Of a DNA stretch of 64,000 bases, positions 37,757 through 46,903 are shown in pieces. The number at the start of each line of letters is the position of its first letter. Within the stretch, counting starts at the first letter, position 1. The notes below the pieces were generated by a model that was given only the letters and a program-made list of their open reading frames with translations, was not told where the DNA came from and did no database searches. Source of the stretch: Vibrio sonorensis (GTDB lineage Bacteria > Pseudomonadota > Gammaproteobacteria > Enterobacterales > Vibrionaceae); contig NZ_LJJE01000002.1 in NCBI RefSeq assembly GCF_001854765.1, positions 310,001-374,000 on the forward strand, in the 5' to 3' direction. A program made the position numbers and the translations under genes.

Positions 37757-38735
37757 AGGAAAGTTTAGATTGAGCTCGATTTAGTCGATCGTGGACTGCC
37801 AGCCACTCATCGCTAAGAGGAGGCCTTTCAACCCAGATCTCTTCGCAGCCCCATTTATCGGCCTCGTCTAACGAGCGGTATAGCTGATAGGAGTACTCTG
37901 CAACATTGCCTGACATCTGCTTACTAGTGACGTTTTCTATTGCTTGTTGCGATTCGTCGAGCGAGCTGTAATGCAAATAGGCAACTTTTTTACCTTGGGT
38001 ATTGCTCAACGCTTGGCTATCAACCAAGCGGACTTTGGTGTTTGGCTGGTAGTGGCTAGTCACATTACCCGGAACAGCGACATTGTGTGTTTTAGGCGAA
38101 AGTACTTCTTCACCGAGTACATCGGATAACTGGGCTGCGCTAATTGGGCCAGAACGCAAAATGCGCAAAGGTGTTTGAGTAAGATCGACAATAGTTGACT
38201 CTAGGCCGTGTACACAATCGCCACCGTCAAGCACCGCTGCCAATTTACCACCCAGTGAATTTAATACATGCTCTGCAGAGGTTGGGCTTAACTTTTTATA
38301 TGGGTTCGCCGATGGGGCTGCAACTGCAAGCCCAGATTGCAAAAGGGTACTGAACACGCCGTGGGCAGGCATTCTAACACCGATGGTCTCTAGCCCTCCC
38401 GTCACTACGGAATTCGCTTTATCCGCCTTGTTTAGCAGCATGGTCACAGGACCGGGCCAAAACGCTTTTGCAAGCTGATAAGCCTGCTCTGGAATATCTT
38501 GCGCCCAATCAGAAAGCTGATCCATGTTGCCAATGTGAACAATAAGCGGATGGTTGGCTGGTCTACCTTTTGCGGCAAAGATCTTTTTTACCGCTTCCGG
38601 ATTACTTGCATCTGCGGCTAAGCCGTAAACGGTTTCAGTTGGAATCGCGACAAGCTCACCGTTTGCCAATATCTCTTTGGCTTGCTCGATATCTTTTTGT
38701 TTATCAGCAGAAAGGTGTAGCGTTTTCAATGTCAT
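37755..38735 (-). CDS. L-threonylcarbamoyladenylate synthase, Sua5 type
   Basis: A 326-residue enzyme that makes threonylcarbamoyl-AMP for the t6A modification of tRNAs reading ANN codons. The YrdC fold is shown by GELVAIPTETVYGLAADA, FAAKGRPANHPLIVH and APSANPYKKLSPT. A C-terminal Sua5 domain of about 110 residues distinguishes it from the shorter TsaC. The ATG at 38735 has GAGGA just upstream. The gene appears to be alone. Confidence 0.9.
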   Translation of the reverse strand: MTLKTLHLSADKQKDIEQAKEILANGELVAIPTETVYGLAADASNPEAVKKIFAAKGRPANHPLIVHIGNMDQLSDWAQDIPEQAYQLAKAFWPGPVTMLLNKADKANSVVTGGLETIGVRMPAHGVFSTLLQSGLAVAAPSANPYKKLSPTSAEHVLNSLGGKLAAVLDGGDCVHGLESTIVDLTQTPLRILRSGPISAAQLSDVLGEEVLSPKTHNVAVPGNVTSHYQPNTKVRLVDSQALSNTQGKKVAYLHYSSLDESQQAIENVTSKQMSGNVAEYSYQLYRSLDEADKWGCEEIWVERPPLSDEWLAVHDRLNRAQSKLS

Positions 38736-39358
38736 TTCCTCAGGAAGCCAGATCAACCAATATCCAAACAGTAAACAGGACTATTTGAAACAAAGCCGCC
38801 TATTTTAGCGATGTTTTACAAATTTGCGATGGTTATTTAGCGCCGAATTGTATCCAGAGTTGAAATGCTTTTCTAGATAGCGTGCTTTAGTTTTTATCTA
38901 AGCTTTCGGAGGGTACATTAAAACGCTATTGCTTGGAGTAAGTTAAGTAGCAAGGTTAGGTATTATTGCCACCACAACGACTTTTAAACAAAGTGCATAG
39001 CAAACTGGATGCGTTGTCTTTTCTCAGTGCGTTGTCATAAAAACTTCACATTTATCGGTGTGCCGTAGCGCACCCTTAGAACTCTTTTAAAATCAGCGTC
39101 TAATGGTCTTGTGTTATCAAAACAACGGAATATCCCACTGTTTTTAATAACAGCGATTAAAAGTAGTCAAATGAGATGTTTTCACCAATGGTTCCACTAT
39201 AGCGTTTTGAGTTATATGGGTTTTATTTTCTGGAGATTTATAAACGTTTCTAAGCAGGCCTGTTCAGGCTACAAAGCTTGATGAAATGGGGTTTTACACC
39301 TGTCCAGTTATTGACCAAACTGTTAATTGTTGGCCATGTAAAGTAATGGAGGCGGGCT
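38736..39358. other. Intergenic region before the subtilase
   Basis: A gap of about 620 bases. I see no gene, clear terminator or repeat. It must hold the divergent promoters of the Sua5 gene and the protease gene. The RBS of the latter is probably the GGAGG at 39348-39352. Confidence 0.4.
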
Positions 39359-41686
39359 ATGTTCTGTTTAAAAAACGCTAAGCGATTTTGGAGTTGTTTC
39401 ATACCAATAGTATTGGTTACTTTCGCTTCTGGAGCGATAGCAAAACCCAAGGGAGAGGAAGAGTTTCGCCCCGGCACGGTTTTGTACAAAATTAGCGTGA
39501 ATGCCTCCACTAGGGATTTGAAAGGGTTAAATGCCCTACTAAAAAGTCAGGGCTTGGTTTCTGAAAGAACCTTGGATGGCAGCCAAATTGTGATTGCGAC
39601 TTTTGAGCATCACGGGCGAGAGACCGCGATTGCTAACATACTGAAAACTAGTGGTTATGTAGAGTTCGCCGAACCCGACTATGTTGTCGAACCGATTGCT
39701 CAGCCCAATGATCCAAGCTTTGGCAACCAGTGGCACCACAACAATGTTAACAGCCAGCAGGCTTGGGATGTGACGACGGGGAACTCTGTTCTCGTTGCGG
39801 TGTGTGATACTGGATTCGATGTTAATCACCCTGATTTGGGACCAAACTTAAGAACGGATCTTGCGTTTAATGCCAATGATGGCTCTAACTATATTTTTGA
39901 TGCTAATGGTCACGGCACTGGTAGTGCGGGGACTTTAGGTGCGGTAGGTAATAACAACACTGGTGTAGCCGGTGCGAGTTGGAGCGTTGATATTATTCCT
40001 GTTCGCATTGCTATCAGTGACAGCAACAGTTCTGCGTATATATCCACTATGGCAACTTGTATTGAATATGCAGCGGACAATAACGCTAGGATTGTGAACT
40101 TAAGTTATGGTGGCATTCAATATGCGACGATAGATGCTGCGGCTCAGTATCTTCGGGCGAGGAACGGTTTGCTGTTTATGTCTGCGGGTAATAGCGGGCA
40201 AGAACACCCAACATATCCAGATTACACCAGTTTTGTAGGGGTCGGTGCGACGAACCGAAGTGATGGGCGTGCCAGTTTTTCGAGCTGGGGTAACTATGTT
40301 GATATTACCGCGCCCGGTGTTGAAATTCTGACGACGTACCCAAATAACCGATATGTCTATTACAGCGGCACTTCTTTTTCTTCTCCGCTGACGGCGGGGA
40401 TTGCAGCGTTAATGGTCGCGGCCAATCCCAACATTACCCCTTCTGAGATTGAAAATGGTTTGTTCTCAACTGCGGTCGATATTGGTACTAGTGGTGATGA
40501 CAATGTGTTTGGTCATGGCCTAGTGGATGCCGCTGCCGCGGTTAACTATGCGGTGAACCTAGGTGGATTAGAGGCGCCAGTCGCAGTTGCTGGTGTAGAC
40601 AACAATTCACTGCCTTTTGGCACACCATTTAACTTTGATGGCAGTGCTTCTTCGGACCCCGACGGCACCGTGATCTCTTACTTGTGGGACTTTGGTGATG
40701 GCACGACTTCTAACGAGAAGATTGTCAGCCATGAGTATGCTACAGCGGGTAGTTTTCAGGTGAGTTTAACCGTAACGGATAATGACGGTTTGACTGATTC
40801 TGATACGACCAGCGTTCAGGTGACTAATGAACTGCCAGTCGCTGTAATTACAGGATTAGCCAGTAGCTACGATGTAACAGAGAGTATTTTCTTTGATGGC
40901 AGAGCGTCGAGTGACGCCGAAGGCAATATTATCAACTACGATTGGGACTTTGGTAACGGCGATTCTGACTCTGGGGCAACCACGAACTACTCATACCCAA
41001 GTGGCGGTGACTTTACGGTAACATTAACGGTTACGGACGAAGCGGGCGCCTCTAATAGCACAAGTTCCAACGTTACTATTATTGATCCGAATGTTTTCAA
41101 CGCACCAAGTAACTTAACCGCATTAGTAGATGGATTCGATGTTAATTTAACGTGGCGAGATAACAGCAATGTTGAGGTTGGTTTTGTAGTCGAACGAGGT
41201 ATTAAATTTAGAGGTCGTATTGTCTATACAGAACTACCACTGGTAGGGGTTGATGTAACAAGCTTCACGGATACAGTAAGTGACACTGGAAGCTATCGCT
41301 ACAGGGTAAGCGCAGAAAATGCAGCTGGTGATCGAGTCACTTCCGAAACAATTACCGTTAGTGTGGAATCCAGCTCTCCAGATCCCGAACCAGAACCCGG
41401 TTCACTAGCGGCGCCAACTGACCTCACTGGTAGTACAAGTGGTAATATGGTTGTGCTTAATTGGACAGATAACTCAGGAGACGAAGAAGGCTTTTACATT
41501 GAGAGAGGGCTAAAAACCAAAGGTCGTATCGACTTTCAACCCCTTGATTCGGTAGGAAGCAATGTGACCTCATTTAGTTATGATTCTAGTAGTTTGAGTA
41601 ACGGGAACTACGGTTATCGAGTTCGTGCTTATAAGGGCTCGGAAACCTCGGGCTACAGTAATACCGTAGAACTGCGGAAAAAATAG
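39359..41686 (+). CDS. Secreted subtilisin-like protease with PKD and FN3-like domains
   Basis: A 775-residue secreted serine protease. After a signal peptide (about 1-28) comes an inhibitor-type propeptide (about 35-110). The S8 catalytic domain has Asp150 (VCDTGFD), His185 (NGHGTGSAG), the oxyanion Asn278 (SAGNSG) and Ser339 (GTSFSSP). Two PKD domains follow (SYLWDFGDGTTS; NYDWDFGNGDSD), then two FN3-like modules, each with a WxDNS strand (LTWRDNSN, LNWTDNSG). The domains suggest attack on insoluble polymers or host proteins. It has no outer-membrane anchor and ends before a terminator. Confidence 0.92.
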   Translation: MFCLKNAKRFWSCFIPIVLVTFASGAIAKPKGEEEFRPGTVLYKISVNASTRDLKGLNALLKSQGLVSERTLDGSQIVIATFEHHGRETAIANILKTSGYVEFAEPDYVVEPIAQPNDPSFGNQWHHNNVNSQQAWDVTTGNSVLVAVCDTGFDVNHPDLGPNLRTDLAFNANDGSNYIFDANGHGTGSAGTLGAVGNNNTGVAGASWSVDIIPVRIAISDSNSSAYISTMATCIEYAADNNARIVNLSYGGIQYATIDAAAQYLRARNGLLFMSAGNSGQEHPTYPDYTSFVGVGATNRSDGRASFSSWGNYVDITAPGVEILTTYPNNRYVYYSGTSFSSPLTAGIAALMVAANPNITPSEIENGLFSTAVDIGTSGDDNVFGHGLVDAAAAVNYAVNLGGLEAPVAVAGVDNNSLPFGTPFNFDGSASSDPDGTVISYLWDFGDGTTSNEKIVSHEYATAGSFQVSLTVTDNDGLTDSDTTSVQVTNELPVAVITGLASSYDVTESIFFDGRASSDAEGNIINYDWDFGNGDSDSGATTNYSYPSGGDFTVTLTVTDEAGASNSTSSNVTIIDPNVFNAPSNLTALVDGFDVNLTWRDNSNVEVGFVVERGIKFRGRIVYTELPLVGVDVTSFTDTVSDTGSYRYRVSAENAAGDRVTSETITVSVESSSPDPEPEPGSLAAPTDLTGSTSGNMVVLNWTDNSGDEEGFYIERGLKTKGRIDFQPLDSVGSNVTSFSYDSSSLSNGNYGYRVRAYKGSETSGYSNTVELRKK

Positions 41687-41713
41687 CAAAAAATAGATGG
41701 ATTGTCTTAACCA

Positions 41714-41744
41714 TAAGACCTGACTCGAAGAGTTGGGTCTTTTG
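41714..41744 (+). terminator. Rho-independent terminator after the protease
   Basis: AAGACC-GACTC and GAGTT-GGGTCTT form an imperfect stem around GAA, followed by TTTG. Confidence 0.7.
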
Positions 41745-41837
41745 TTATTTAATTGACAGAAAATTTATCTGGATAGACCAATAAAACGCGAATCATGTTG
41801 TATACTCGCGCCCAGTTTTGGCAACCGTATGCACACC

Positions 41838-42563
41838 ATGTTTTTAGCACCTTATTTTTCAAGCGAAGATCGCAATTTCCAGTTCACTCGACAGCAGGCA
41901 AGTCACTTTGCTAAAAAAGTCGCTGGGGACTTTAATCCTATCCACGACGAAGACAACAAACGCTTTTGTGTTCCTGGTGACCTTTTGTTCGCAGTATTGC
42001 TGCGCCAAGAAGGTATCAGCCAAAAAATGCGCTTTGATTTCTCAGGTATGGTAGGGGACAACATTGCTCTTTCTATTGAAAACAAGTGTGATAAAGAAAG
42101 CTCAGTGGTAGACGCCAACGGCAAAGAATACTTGCATATGTCTCGCGAAGGCGAGGTGAGTCACGATACCGACTTTATTGAGCACGTTGTGACCAACTAT
42201 GTGAAGTTCTCGGGCATGAACTTCCCTCATATCATGGTTCCTCTAATGGAAGAGAAACAGATGATGATTAACTGCCAGCGCCCACTCGTGATTTACGAGA
42301 GCATGGAAGTTGAGTTTTCAAGATTAGACCTTAAACACCCAGAAGTGGCATTTGATGGTGCAACGTTTGATATTGAGGGTAAGCGCGGTATTGTAACTCT
42401 TAACTTTGTGTTTAAAGAAGATGGCATTGAAGTGGGCAAAGGTGTTAAGCGCATGGTTGCGTCTGGCCTTAAGCCTTATGACCAACCATCAATTGACGAC
42501 CTAGTAGAGCGTTTTCACGCACGAAAGGACGCGTTTTTACAAGATTTTTCTAACGCAGCATAG
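41838..42563 (+). CDS. DUF3581 protein, MaoC-like hot-dog fold
   Basis: A 241-residue protein of the DUF3581 family, common in Vibrio and relatives. The stretch FAKKVAGDFNPIHDEDNKRF resembles the substrate-binding part of MaoC-type hydratases (D-x-NPxH). Function is not established; a role with an acyl-CoA or similar thioester is a guess from the fold. The ATG at 41838 is preferred to one three codons upstream. It is followed by a terminator and then a small HTH gene. Confidence 0.75.
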   Translation: MFLAPYFSSEDRNFQFTRQQASHFAKKVAGDFNPIHDEDNKRFCVPGDLLFAVLLRQEGISQKMRFDFSGMVGDNIALSIENKCDKESSVVDANGKEYLHMSREGEVSHDTDFIEHVVTNYVKFSGMNFPHIMVPLMEEKQMMINCQRPLVIYESMEVEFSRLDLKHPEVAFDGATFDIEGKRGIVTLNFVFKEDGIEVGKGVKRMVASGLKPYDQPSIDDLVERFHARKDAFLQDFSNAA

Positions 42564-42608
42564 CGATAGATTGAATAACGGTTTAACGTTAAATCTGACA
42601 GCAATTTA

Positions 42609-42640
42609 GAAAAGAGCTCTTAAGGGCTCTTTTCTCTTTT
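42609..42640 (+). terminator. Rho-independent terminator after DUF3581
   Basis: GAAAAGAGC and GCTCTTTTC pair over an eight-base loop; TCTTTTT follows. Confidence 0.85.
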
Positions 42641-42653
42641 TCAGGGAAAGAAA

Positions 42654-42932
42654 ATGACAATAAGCAAAACCAAAACCTCTTTTTACCGTCGTTTGTTCAT
42701 CGCTTATTTAATCGATAGTGGGGTGAATACCATCCCCCAAATTCAGGCTGAGATAACCATCCCCAGACGAACGGCGCAAGATACAATTACTGCGTTAGAA
42801 GAGCTGGATATAGAGTGCCAGTTTACAGGGGCGCTAAAGAACGGCCATTATCGCATCGCCTCATGGGGACCAATTGACCCTAACTGGGTTAAGCAAAATA
42901 TCGATGCTATCCGCAGCACATTAGATTATTAA
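42654..42932 (+). CDS. Small winged helix-turn-helix protein
   Basis: A 92-residue protein with a likely HTH at about residues 22-50 (NTIPQIQAEITIPRRTAQDTI) and a C-terminal wing (GHYRIASWGPIDPNW). It may bind DNA as a regulator. No family name is certain. It starts 13 bases after a terminator with AGGGAAAG directly upstream and ends at a hairpin. Confidence 0.7.
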   Translation: MTISKTKTSFYRRLFIAYLIDSGVNTIPQIQAEITIPRRTAQDTITALEELDIECQFTGALKNGHYRIASWGPIDPNWVKQNIDAIRSTLDY

Positions 42933-42940
42933 AACCCTTG

Positions 42941-42969
42941 GTAGGGAGCCTGATTGTCTCCCTGCCTAC
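42941..42969 (+). terminator. Probable terminator after the HTH gene
   Basis: GGTAGGGAG and CTCCCTGCC pair with one G-U pair over a nine-base loop; a T-rich stretch follows. Confidence 0.6.
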
Positions 42970-43456
42970 TTGTCTTATTTTTCTTTGCCAGTACTGCCTA
43001 AATACCGTTTTGGTGTTCCATTCTCTGCTTTTTTTACGCTTTATTATTCAGTGTTAATCTAAATAAAACCTTGGTTTCTCTATGGGTTTTGGCTGCTTTT
43101 TTAGATCTCATTGGTAAAAATCGTTTATTTTTAGTTTTGATTAAAAATTAATACTTTCAATGGTTTGGTCTGTTTTGTGGGGTGGGAAAAGAGAACTTTA
43201 AGTCAGTGATCTTCTCTTTATGAGATTTATTCATGTTCAATGTGAGTCATTACCATTTTTGTTCATGTGCGTATCTGCGTATAAAAAACTTACTGCTCTT
43301 ATTTACAGAAAACATGACAGTCGAAATTAAGAGTGCCAAAGGCACCAAAAGAAAGACTGCAAATTAGAACTCTGGGCCAATCTCAACAAACTCAACTCGC
43401 CTAGAAAGAGCAGAAAAGTTCAGCTTTCATCTAAGGAAATAGGATACCAGATCACC
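42970..43456. other. Long leader region before mesX
   Basis: Nearly 490 bases without a gene. It is AT-rich in its first half. A small hairpin, GTGCC AAA GGCAC, lies near 43331-43343. I looked for MetJ and riboswitch cores and found none that I could support. The RBS of mesX is probably AAGGAAAT near 43434. Confidence 0.4.
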
Positions 43457-44431
43457 ATGAGTAAAGATTTTACCTATGCTATCAAGCGAATTAGTTTCGA
43501 CGAAAACTACCAACCGGCAGATAACACGCGTATTACCACTAACTTTGCCAATTTAGCGCGGGGCGACAGCCGCCAAGAAAACTTGCGCAACGCTTTAAAG
43601 ATGATCGACAACAGCTTTAATGCTCTAGCGCATTGGGACAACCCAAATGGCGATCGTTACTCGGTTGAACTGGAAATCGTATCCGTAGATATCAATATTG
43701 AAGGAGAAGAGCATTTTCCGACAATCGAAATTCTGAAAACCAATATCCTCGACAGCAAAACGAATCAACGCATTGAAGGTATCGTCGGCAATAACTTCTC
43801 GTCTTATGTTCGCGATTACGACTTTAGTGTTTTACTGCTCGACCACAACAAAGATAAGCCGCAGTTTACTATTCCGGACAACTTTGGCGATCTACATGGA
43901 AAAATCTTTAAGCACTTTGTTCGCTCAGAGGCTTATAAGCAAAACTTTGCAAAGCCCCCCGTTATCTGCCTGAGCGTTTCTGATAACAAAACTTATCACC
44001 GCACTGAAAACCAGCATCCAGTATTGGGAGTGGAGTACCTTCCAAATGACTCTTCGCTTACCGAGAAGTACTTCCAGAAGATGGGTTTGCAGGTGCGTTA
44101 CTTTATGCCGCCAAACAGTGTTGCACCTCTGGCTTTCTACTTCTTTGGTGATTTGCTAAATGACTATACTAGCCTTGAGCTAATTAGCACCATCAGCACG
44201 ATGGAAACCTTCCAAAAGATCTACCGACCAGAAATATACAATGCGAACGCGGCTGCAGGTAAACGCTACCAGCCAAACTTGAACAACTCAGATCACTCGC
44301 TGACTCAAATTGTGTATGACCGTGAAGAGCGTAGCCTTCTTGCTAAAGAACAAGGCAAGTTTGCACAAGAGCACTTTATTAAGCCATACCAGAATATTCT
44401 TGAGCAGTGGTCTGCAAGTTACGTTCAATAA
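43457..44431 (+). CDS. mesX: MesX, DUF1852 partner of the methionine synthase MesD
   Basis: A 324-residue DUF1852 protein. Published genetic work on folate-independent methionine synthases found that MesD-type core-MetE enzymes need this partner and oxygen. Its biochemical role is not known; it may supply or help to use the methyl donor. The gene starts with MSKDFTYAIKRISFDE and ends 23 bases before mesD, so they form an operon. No membrane segment or signal peptide is visible. Confidence 0.85.
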   Translation: MSKDFTYAIKRISFDENYQPADNTRITTNFANLARGDSRQENLRNALKMIDNSFNALAHWDNPNGDRYSVELEIVSVDINIEGEEHFPTIEILKTNILDSKTNQRIEGIVGNNFSSYVRDYDFSVLLLDHNKDKPQFTIPDNFGDLHGKIFKHFVRSEAYKQNFAKPPVICLSVSDNKTYHRTENQHPVLGVEYLPNDSSLTEKYFQKMGLQVRYFMPPNSVAPLAFYFFGDLLNDYTSLELISTISTMETFQKIYRPEIYNANAAAGKRYQPNLNNSDHSLTQIVYDREERSLLAKEQGKFAQEHFIKPYQNILEQWSASYVQ

Positions 44432-44454
44432 ATTATTAGCAAGGTAGCATTATT

Positions 44455-45483
44455 ATGAAAAAGTTATTACCAACCTCAACGGCTGGTAGTTTGCCAAAAC
44501 CTACGTGGCTGGCACAACCAGAGCAATTATGGTCCCCTTGGAAATTGGAAGATGAAGAGCTGGTGGCGGGCAAACTTGACGCTTTGCGCCTATCGCTTTT
44601 TGACCAACAACAGTCAGGTGTGGATATCGTTAGCGATGGAGAGCAAACTCGTCAGCACTTTGTGACGACCTTTATCGAACACCTAAGTGGTGTGGATTTT
44701 GAAAACAGAAAAACCGTTAAAATCCGCAACCGCTATGACGCTAGCGTGCCAACTGTTGTTGGCCCTGTTAGCCGTCAAAAGCCGGTGTTTGTCGAAGACG
44801 CTAAGTTTCTACGTCAGCAAACGGATAAGCCCATTAAATGGGCACTGCCGGGGCCGATGACCATGATAGACACCCTCTATGATGATCACTATAAAAGCCG
44901 CGAAAAACTGGCGTGGGAGTTCGCAAAAATTCTTAACCAAGAAGCGAAAGAGCTAGAAGCGGCAGGTGTGGATATCATTCAGTTTGATGAACCCGCTTTT
45001 AACGTGTTTTTTGATGATGTGAACGAGTGGGGTATTGCTTGCCTAGAGAGAGCGATTGAAGGGCTAAAATGCGAAACTGCTGTACATATCTGCTATGGCT
45101 ACGGGATCAAAGCCAACACCGATTGGAAGAAAACCTTGGGTTCAGAGTGGAGACAGTACGAAGAGGTGTTTCCAAAGCTGCAACAGTCCAATATCGATAT
45201 TATCTCGCTGGAGTGTCATAACTCTCGCGTTCCTATTGAGTTGCTTGAGCTTATCCGAGGTAAGAAGGTGATGGTTGGCGCGATTGATGTGGCTACCGAC
45301 AATATCGAGACACCTGAAGAAGTGGCGAATACCCTGCGCGAAGCACTTAAATATGTTGATGCAGACAAGCTTTACCCTTGTACAAACTGCGGTATGGCTC
45401 CGCTTTCTCATGAGGTAGCAAGAGGTAAGCTCAACGCGCTTAGTGAAGGTGCAGAAATTATCCGAAGAGAACTTTCGAACTAG
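44455..45483 (+). CDS. mesD: MesD, folate-independent core methionine synthase
   Basis: A 342-residue protein matching only the catalytic C-terminal half of MetE; the N-terminal folate-binding half is missing. It methylates homocysteine from a donor other than methyltetrahydrofolate-polyglutamate. Visible motifs are STAGSLPKP, VDIVSDGEQTR, QFDEPAF, the zinc-site VHICYGYG and TNCGMAPLSHEVARGK with its Cys. The linked DUF1852 gene identifies the MesD subgroup. RBS AAGG lies before the ATG at 44455. Confidence 0.88.
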   Translation: MKKLLPTSTAGSLPKPTWLAQPEQLWSPWKLEDEELVAGKLDALRLSLFDQQQSGVDIVSDGEQTRQHFVTTFIEHLSGVDFENRKTVKIRNRYDASVPTVVGPVSRQKPVFVEDAKFLRQQTDKPIKWALPGPMTMIDTLYDDHYKSREKLAWEFAKILNQEAKELEAAGVDIIQFDEPAFNVFFDDVNEWGIACLERAIEGLKCETAVHICYGYGIKANTDWKKTLGSEWRQYEEVFPKLQQSNIDIISLECHNSRVPIELLELIRGKKVMVGAIDVATDNIETPEEVANTLREALKYVDADKLYPCTNCGMAPLSHEVARGKLNALSEGAEIIRRELSN

Positions 45484-45576
45484 CTAGAACGCGTCAGATT
45501 GGCTAGAACTCAAATCACTTTGTTCTATCGGTGTTGAGACGAATAGATACAGAGAGATGCAACGGCTTAAACAACA

Positions 45577-45610
45577 GGCTAAGCAAGCACAGAGCTCGCT
45601 TAGCCTTTTC
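45577..45610. terminator. Terminator between mesD and the acyltransferase
   Basis: GGCTAAGC and GCTTAGCC form a perfect outer stem and are followed by TTTTCTTTTA on the plus strand. It lies between two convergent genes. Confidence 0.75.
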
Positions 45611-45612
45611 TT

Positions 45613-46635
45613 TTATCGGAACAACCATTTTTTTAAGGGGGTTCTTTCGATAAGTGCGATAAACAGTAGGGTGGTCAGCGTTGTTCCACCAAATTGCAAT
45701 AAATCGCGCATGGCGTACTTGGCTCCAATCAATACCTCAATGTTCATCATGTAGATAAGGAAGATCATGTGGACCACATAGATAGCTAGAACACGTCTGC
45801 CGAGATAGTGAATGACTCTGTTGTTCCCAAAATCAGGGTAGTTGAGCAATAGTAAAAACAACCCAGTTGCCCACAGCGCAGTGCCAAACAGATAGTCGTT
45901 GACGTTAAATGCTGCGCCATGCGTGAACAAGAAGTAGGCTTCAGACATATGAGCAAGTAGGCCTATCACCATCATAATAAAAGCGGTAGACGGTTTAACC
46001 ATGAAGGAGTTTTGGCGGATCAAATAGCCAAGTGAAACCAATAAGGTCGAGAAAAACGGCCCGTTACGAGTAAAGAAAGGTGAAGGTAAGTCAGTGAGCA
46101 CCACATAACTTCCCGCCAATACCCCATAGAGATAAAGAGCTATCGCAACAGGCAGCAGTAAGCGAGCCTGTTTAAAGTGATCAAGTAGAGCGATGATCGC
46201 CACTGCCATAACCAAAGCTGGTAGGAACCACAAATAATCAAGGCCACCTTGAACTAAGGTATTAGCGAGACTTTGGCTTAGGTAGTTGAAAAAGCCTTGG
46301 CGCTCGGCAAGGTAACCATGCTCTAGAAGTACATCTCCACGGAACGGAAGGATCAAGCAAATGATGCTCCATACCACCCAGACCCTAAGAAGAGGCTTAG
46401 CGTAGGATGTTAACCCGCTTAAAGGATGTGAAGCCAGTTTGGGTTTTACAAAGTAGCCAGCCAACAAGAAGAACAGTGGTACGCCAAAACGCGTTAACTG
46501 ATTGAAGATGTTTCCCACCCAAGGCTCATCGTTGTATAGGGGGTAGGAGTTAAACAATCCAGCATGTAAAGCCAGAACGGCAAAAATAGCCAAGACCCGA
46601 CCAAATTCGAGACTACTGATAATTTTCTTATTCAT
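45613..46635 (-). CDS. Acyltransferase family 3 membrane protein
   Basis: A 340-residue inner-membrane protein with about ten transmembrane segments. The family start LEFGRVLAIFAVLALHAG has the catalytic His of the OafA/WecH type, and RFGVPLFFLLAGYFVKPK follows. Such enzymes add acetyl or other acyl groups to surface sugars. The acceptor is unknown and no polysaccharide genes lie nearby. Confidence 0.85.
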   Translation of the reverse strand: MNKKIISSLEFGRVLAIFAVLALHAGLFNSYPLYNDEPWVGNIFNQLTRFGVPLFFLLAGYFVKPKLASHPLSGLTSYAKPLLRVWVVWSIICLILPFRGDVLLEHGYLAERQGFFNYLSQSLANTLVQGGLDYLWFLPALVMAVAIIALLDHFKQARLLLPVAIALYLYGVLAGSYVVLTDLPSPFFTRNGPFFSTLLVSLGYLIRQNSFMVKPSTAFIMMVIGLLAHMSEAYFLFTHGAAFNVNDYLFGTALWATGLFLLLLNYPDFGNNRVIHYLGRRVLAIYVVHMIFLIYMMNIEVLIGAKYAMRDLLQFGGTTLTTLLFIALIERTPLKKWLFR

Positions 46636-46780
46636 TTCTACCTCAAGTGTTTGAAATGTAATAAGAAACTAACAAAATGTAATTATTTGAAACTGTTTTA
46701 GATCAAAGGAATGTGTTAATGGGAGTTTTTTGGTTTCTGATTAAAATGTCATTAAATTCAGTTGTTTAGTGTTTTGTTTG

Positions 46781-46821
46781 AGGAGATGAAAGAGGAGATG
46801 AAAGGGTCAGAGCCGTTTTAA
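46781..46821. repeat. Tandem 12-mer and left copy of the GGGTCAGAGCCG repeat
   Basis: AGGAGATGAAAG occurs twice in tandem (46781-46804), then GGGTCAGAGCCGTTTTAA (46804-46821). The latter recurs at 48429, on the other side of the ATPase gene. Similar GGGTCAGAGCC strings are frequent near REP-associated transposase elements in gammaproteobacteria. Confidence 0.7.
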
Positions 46822-46903
46822 TGAATACTTTGTTTAAATGATATGAGCCAAATATTGCCCATATCATGGATTCTTCGGTATTAATGAGTATGTTCTTACT
46901 CAT

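Noticed and set aside
42970..43456. SAM or cobalamin riboswitch before mesX
   Set aside because: I found no match to the conserved cores, only one short hairpin.
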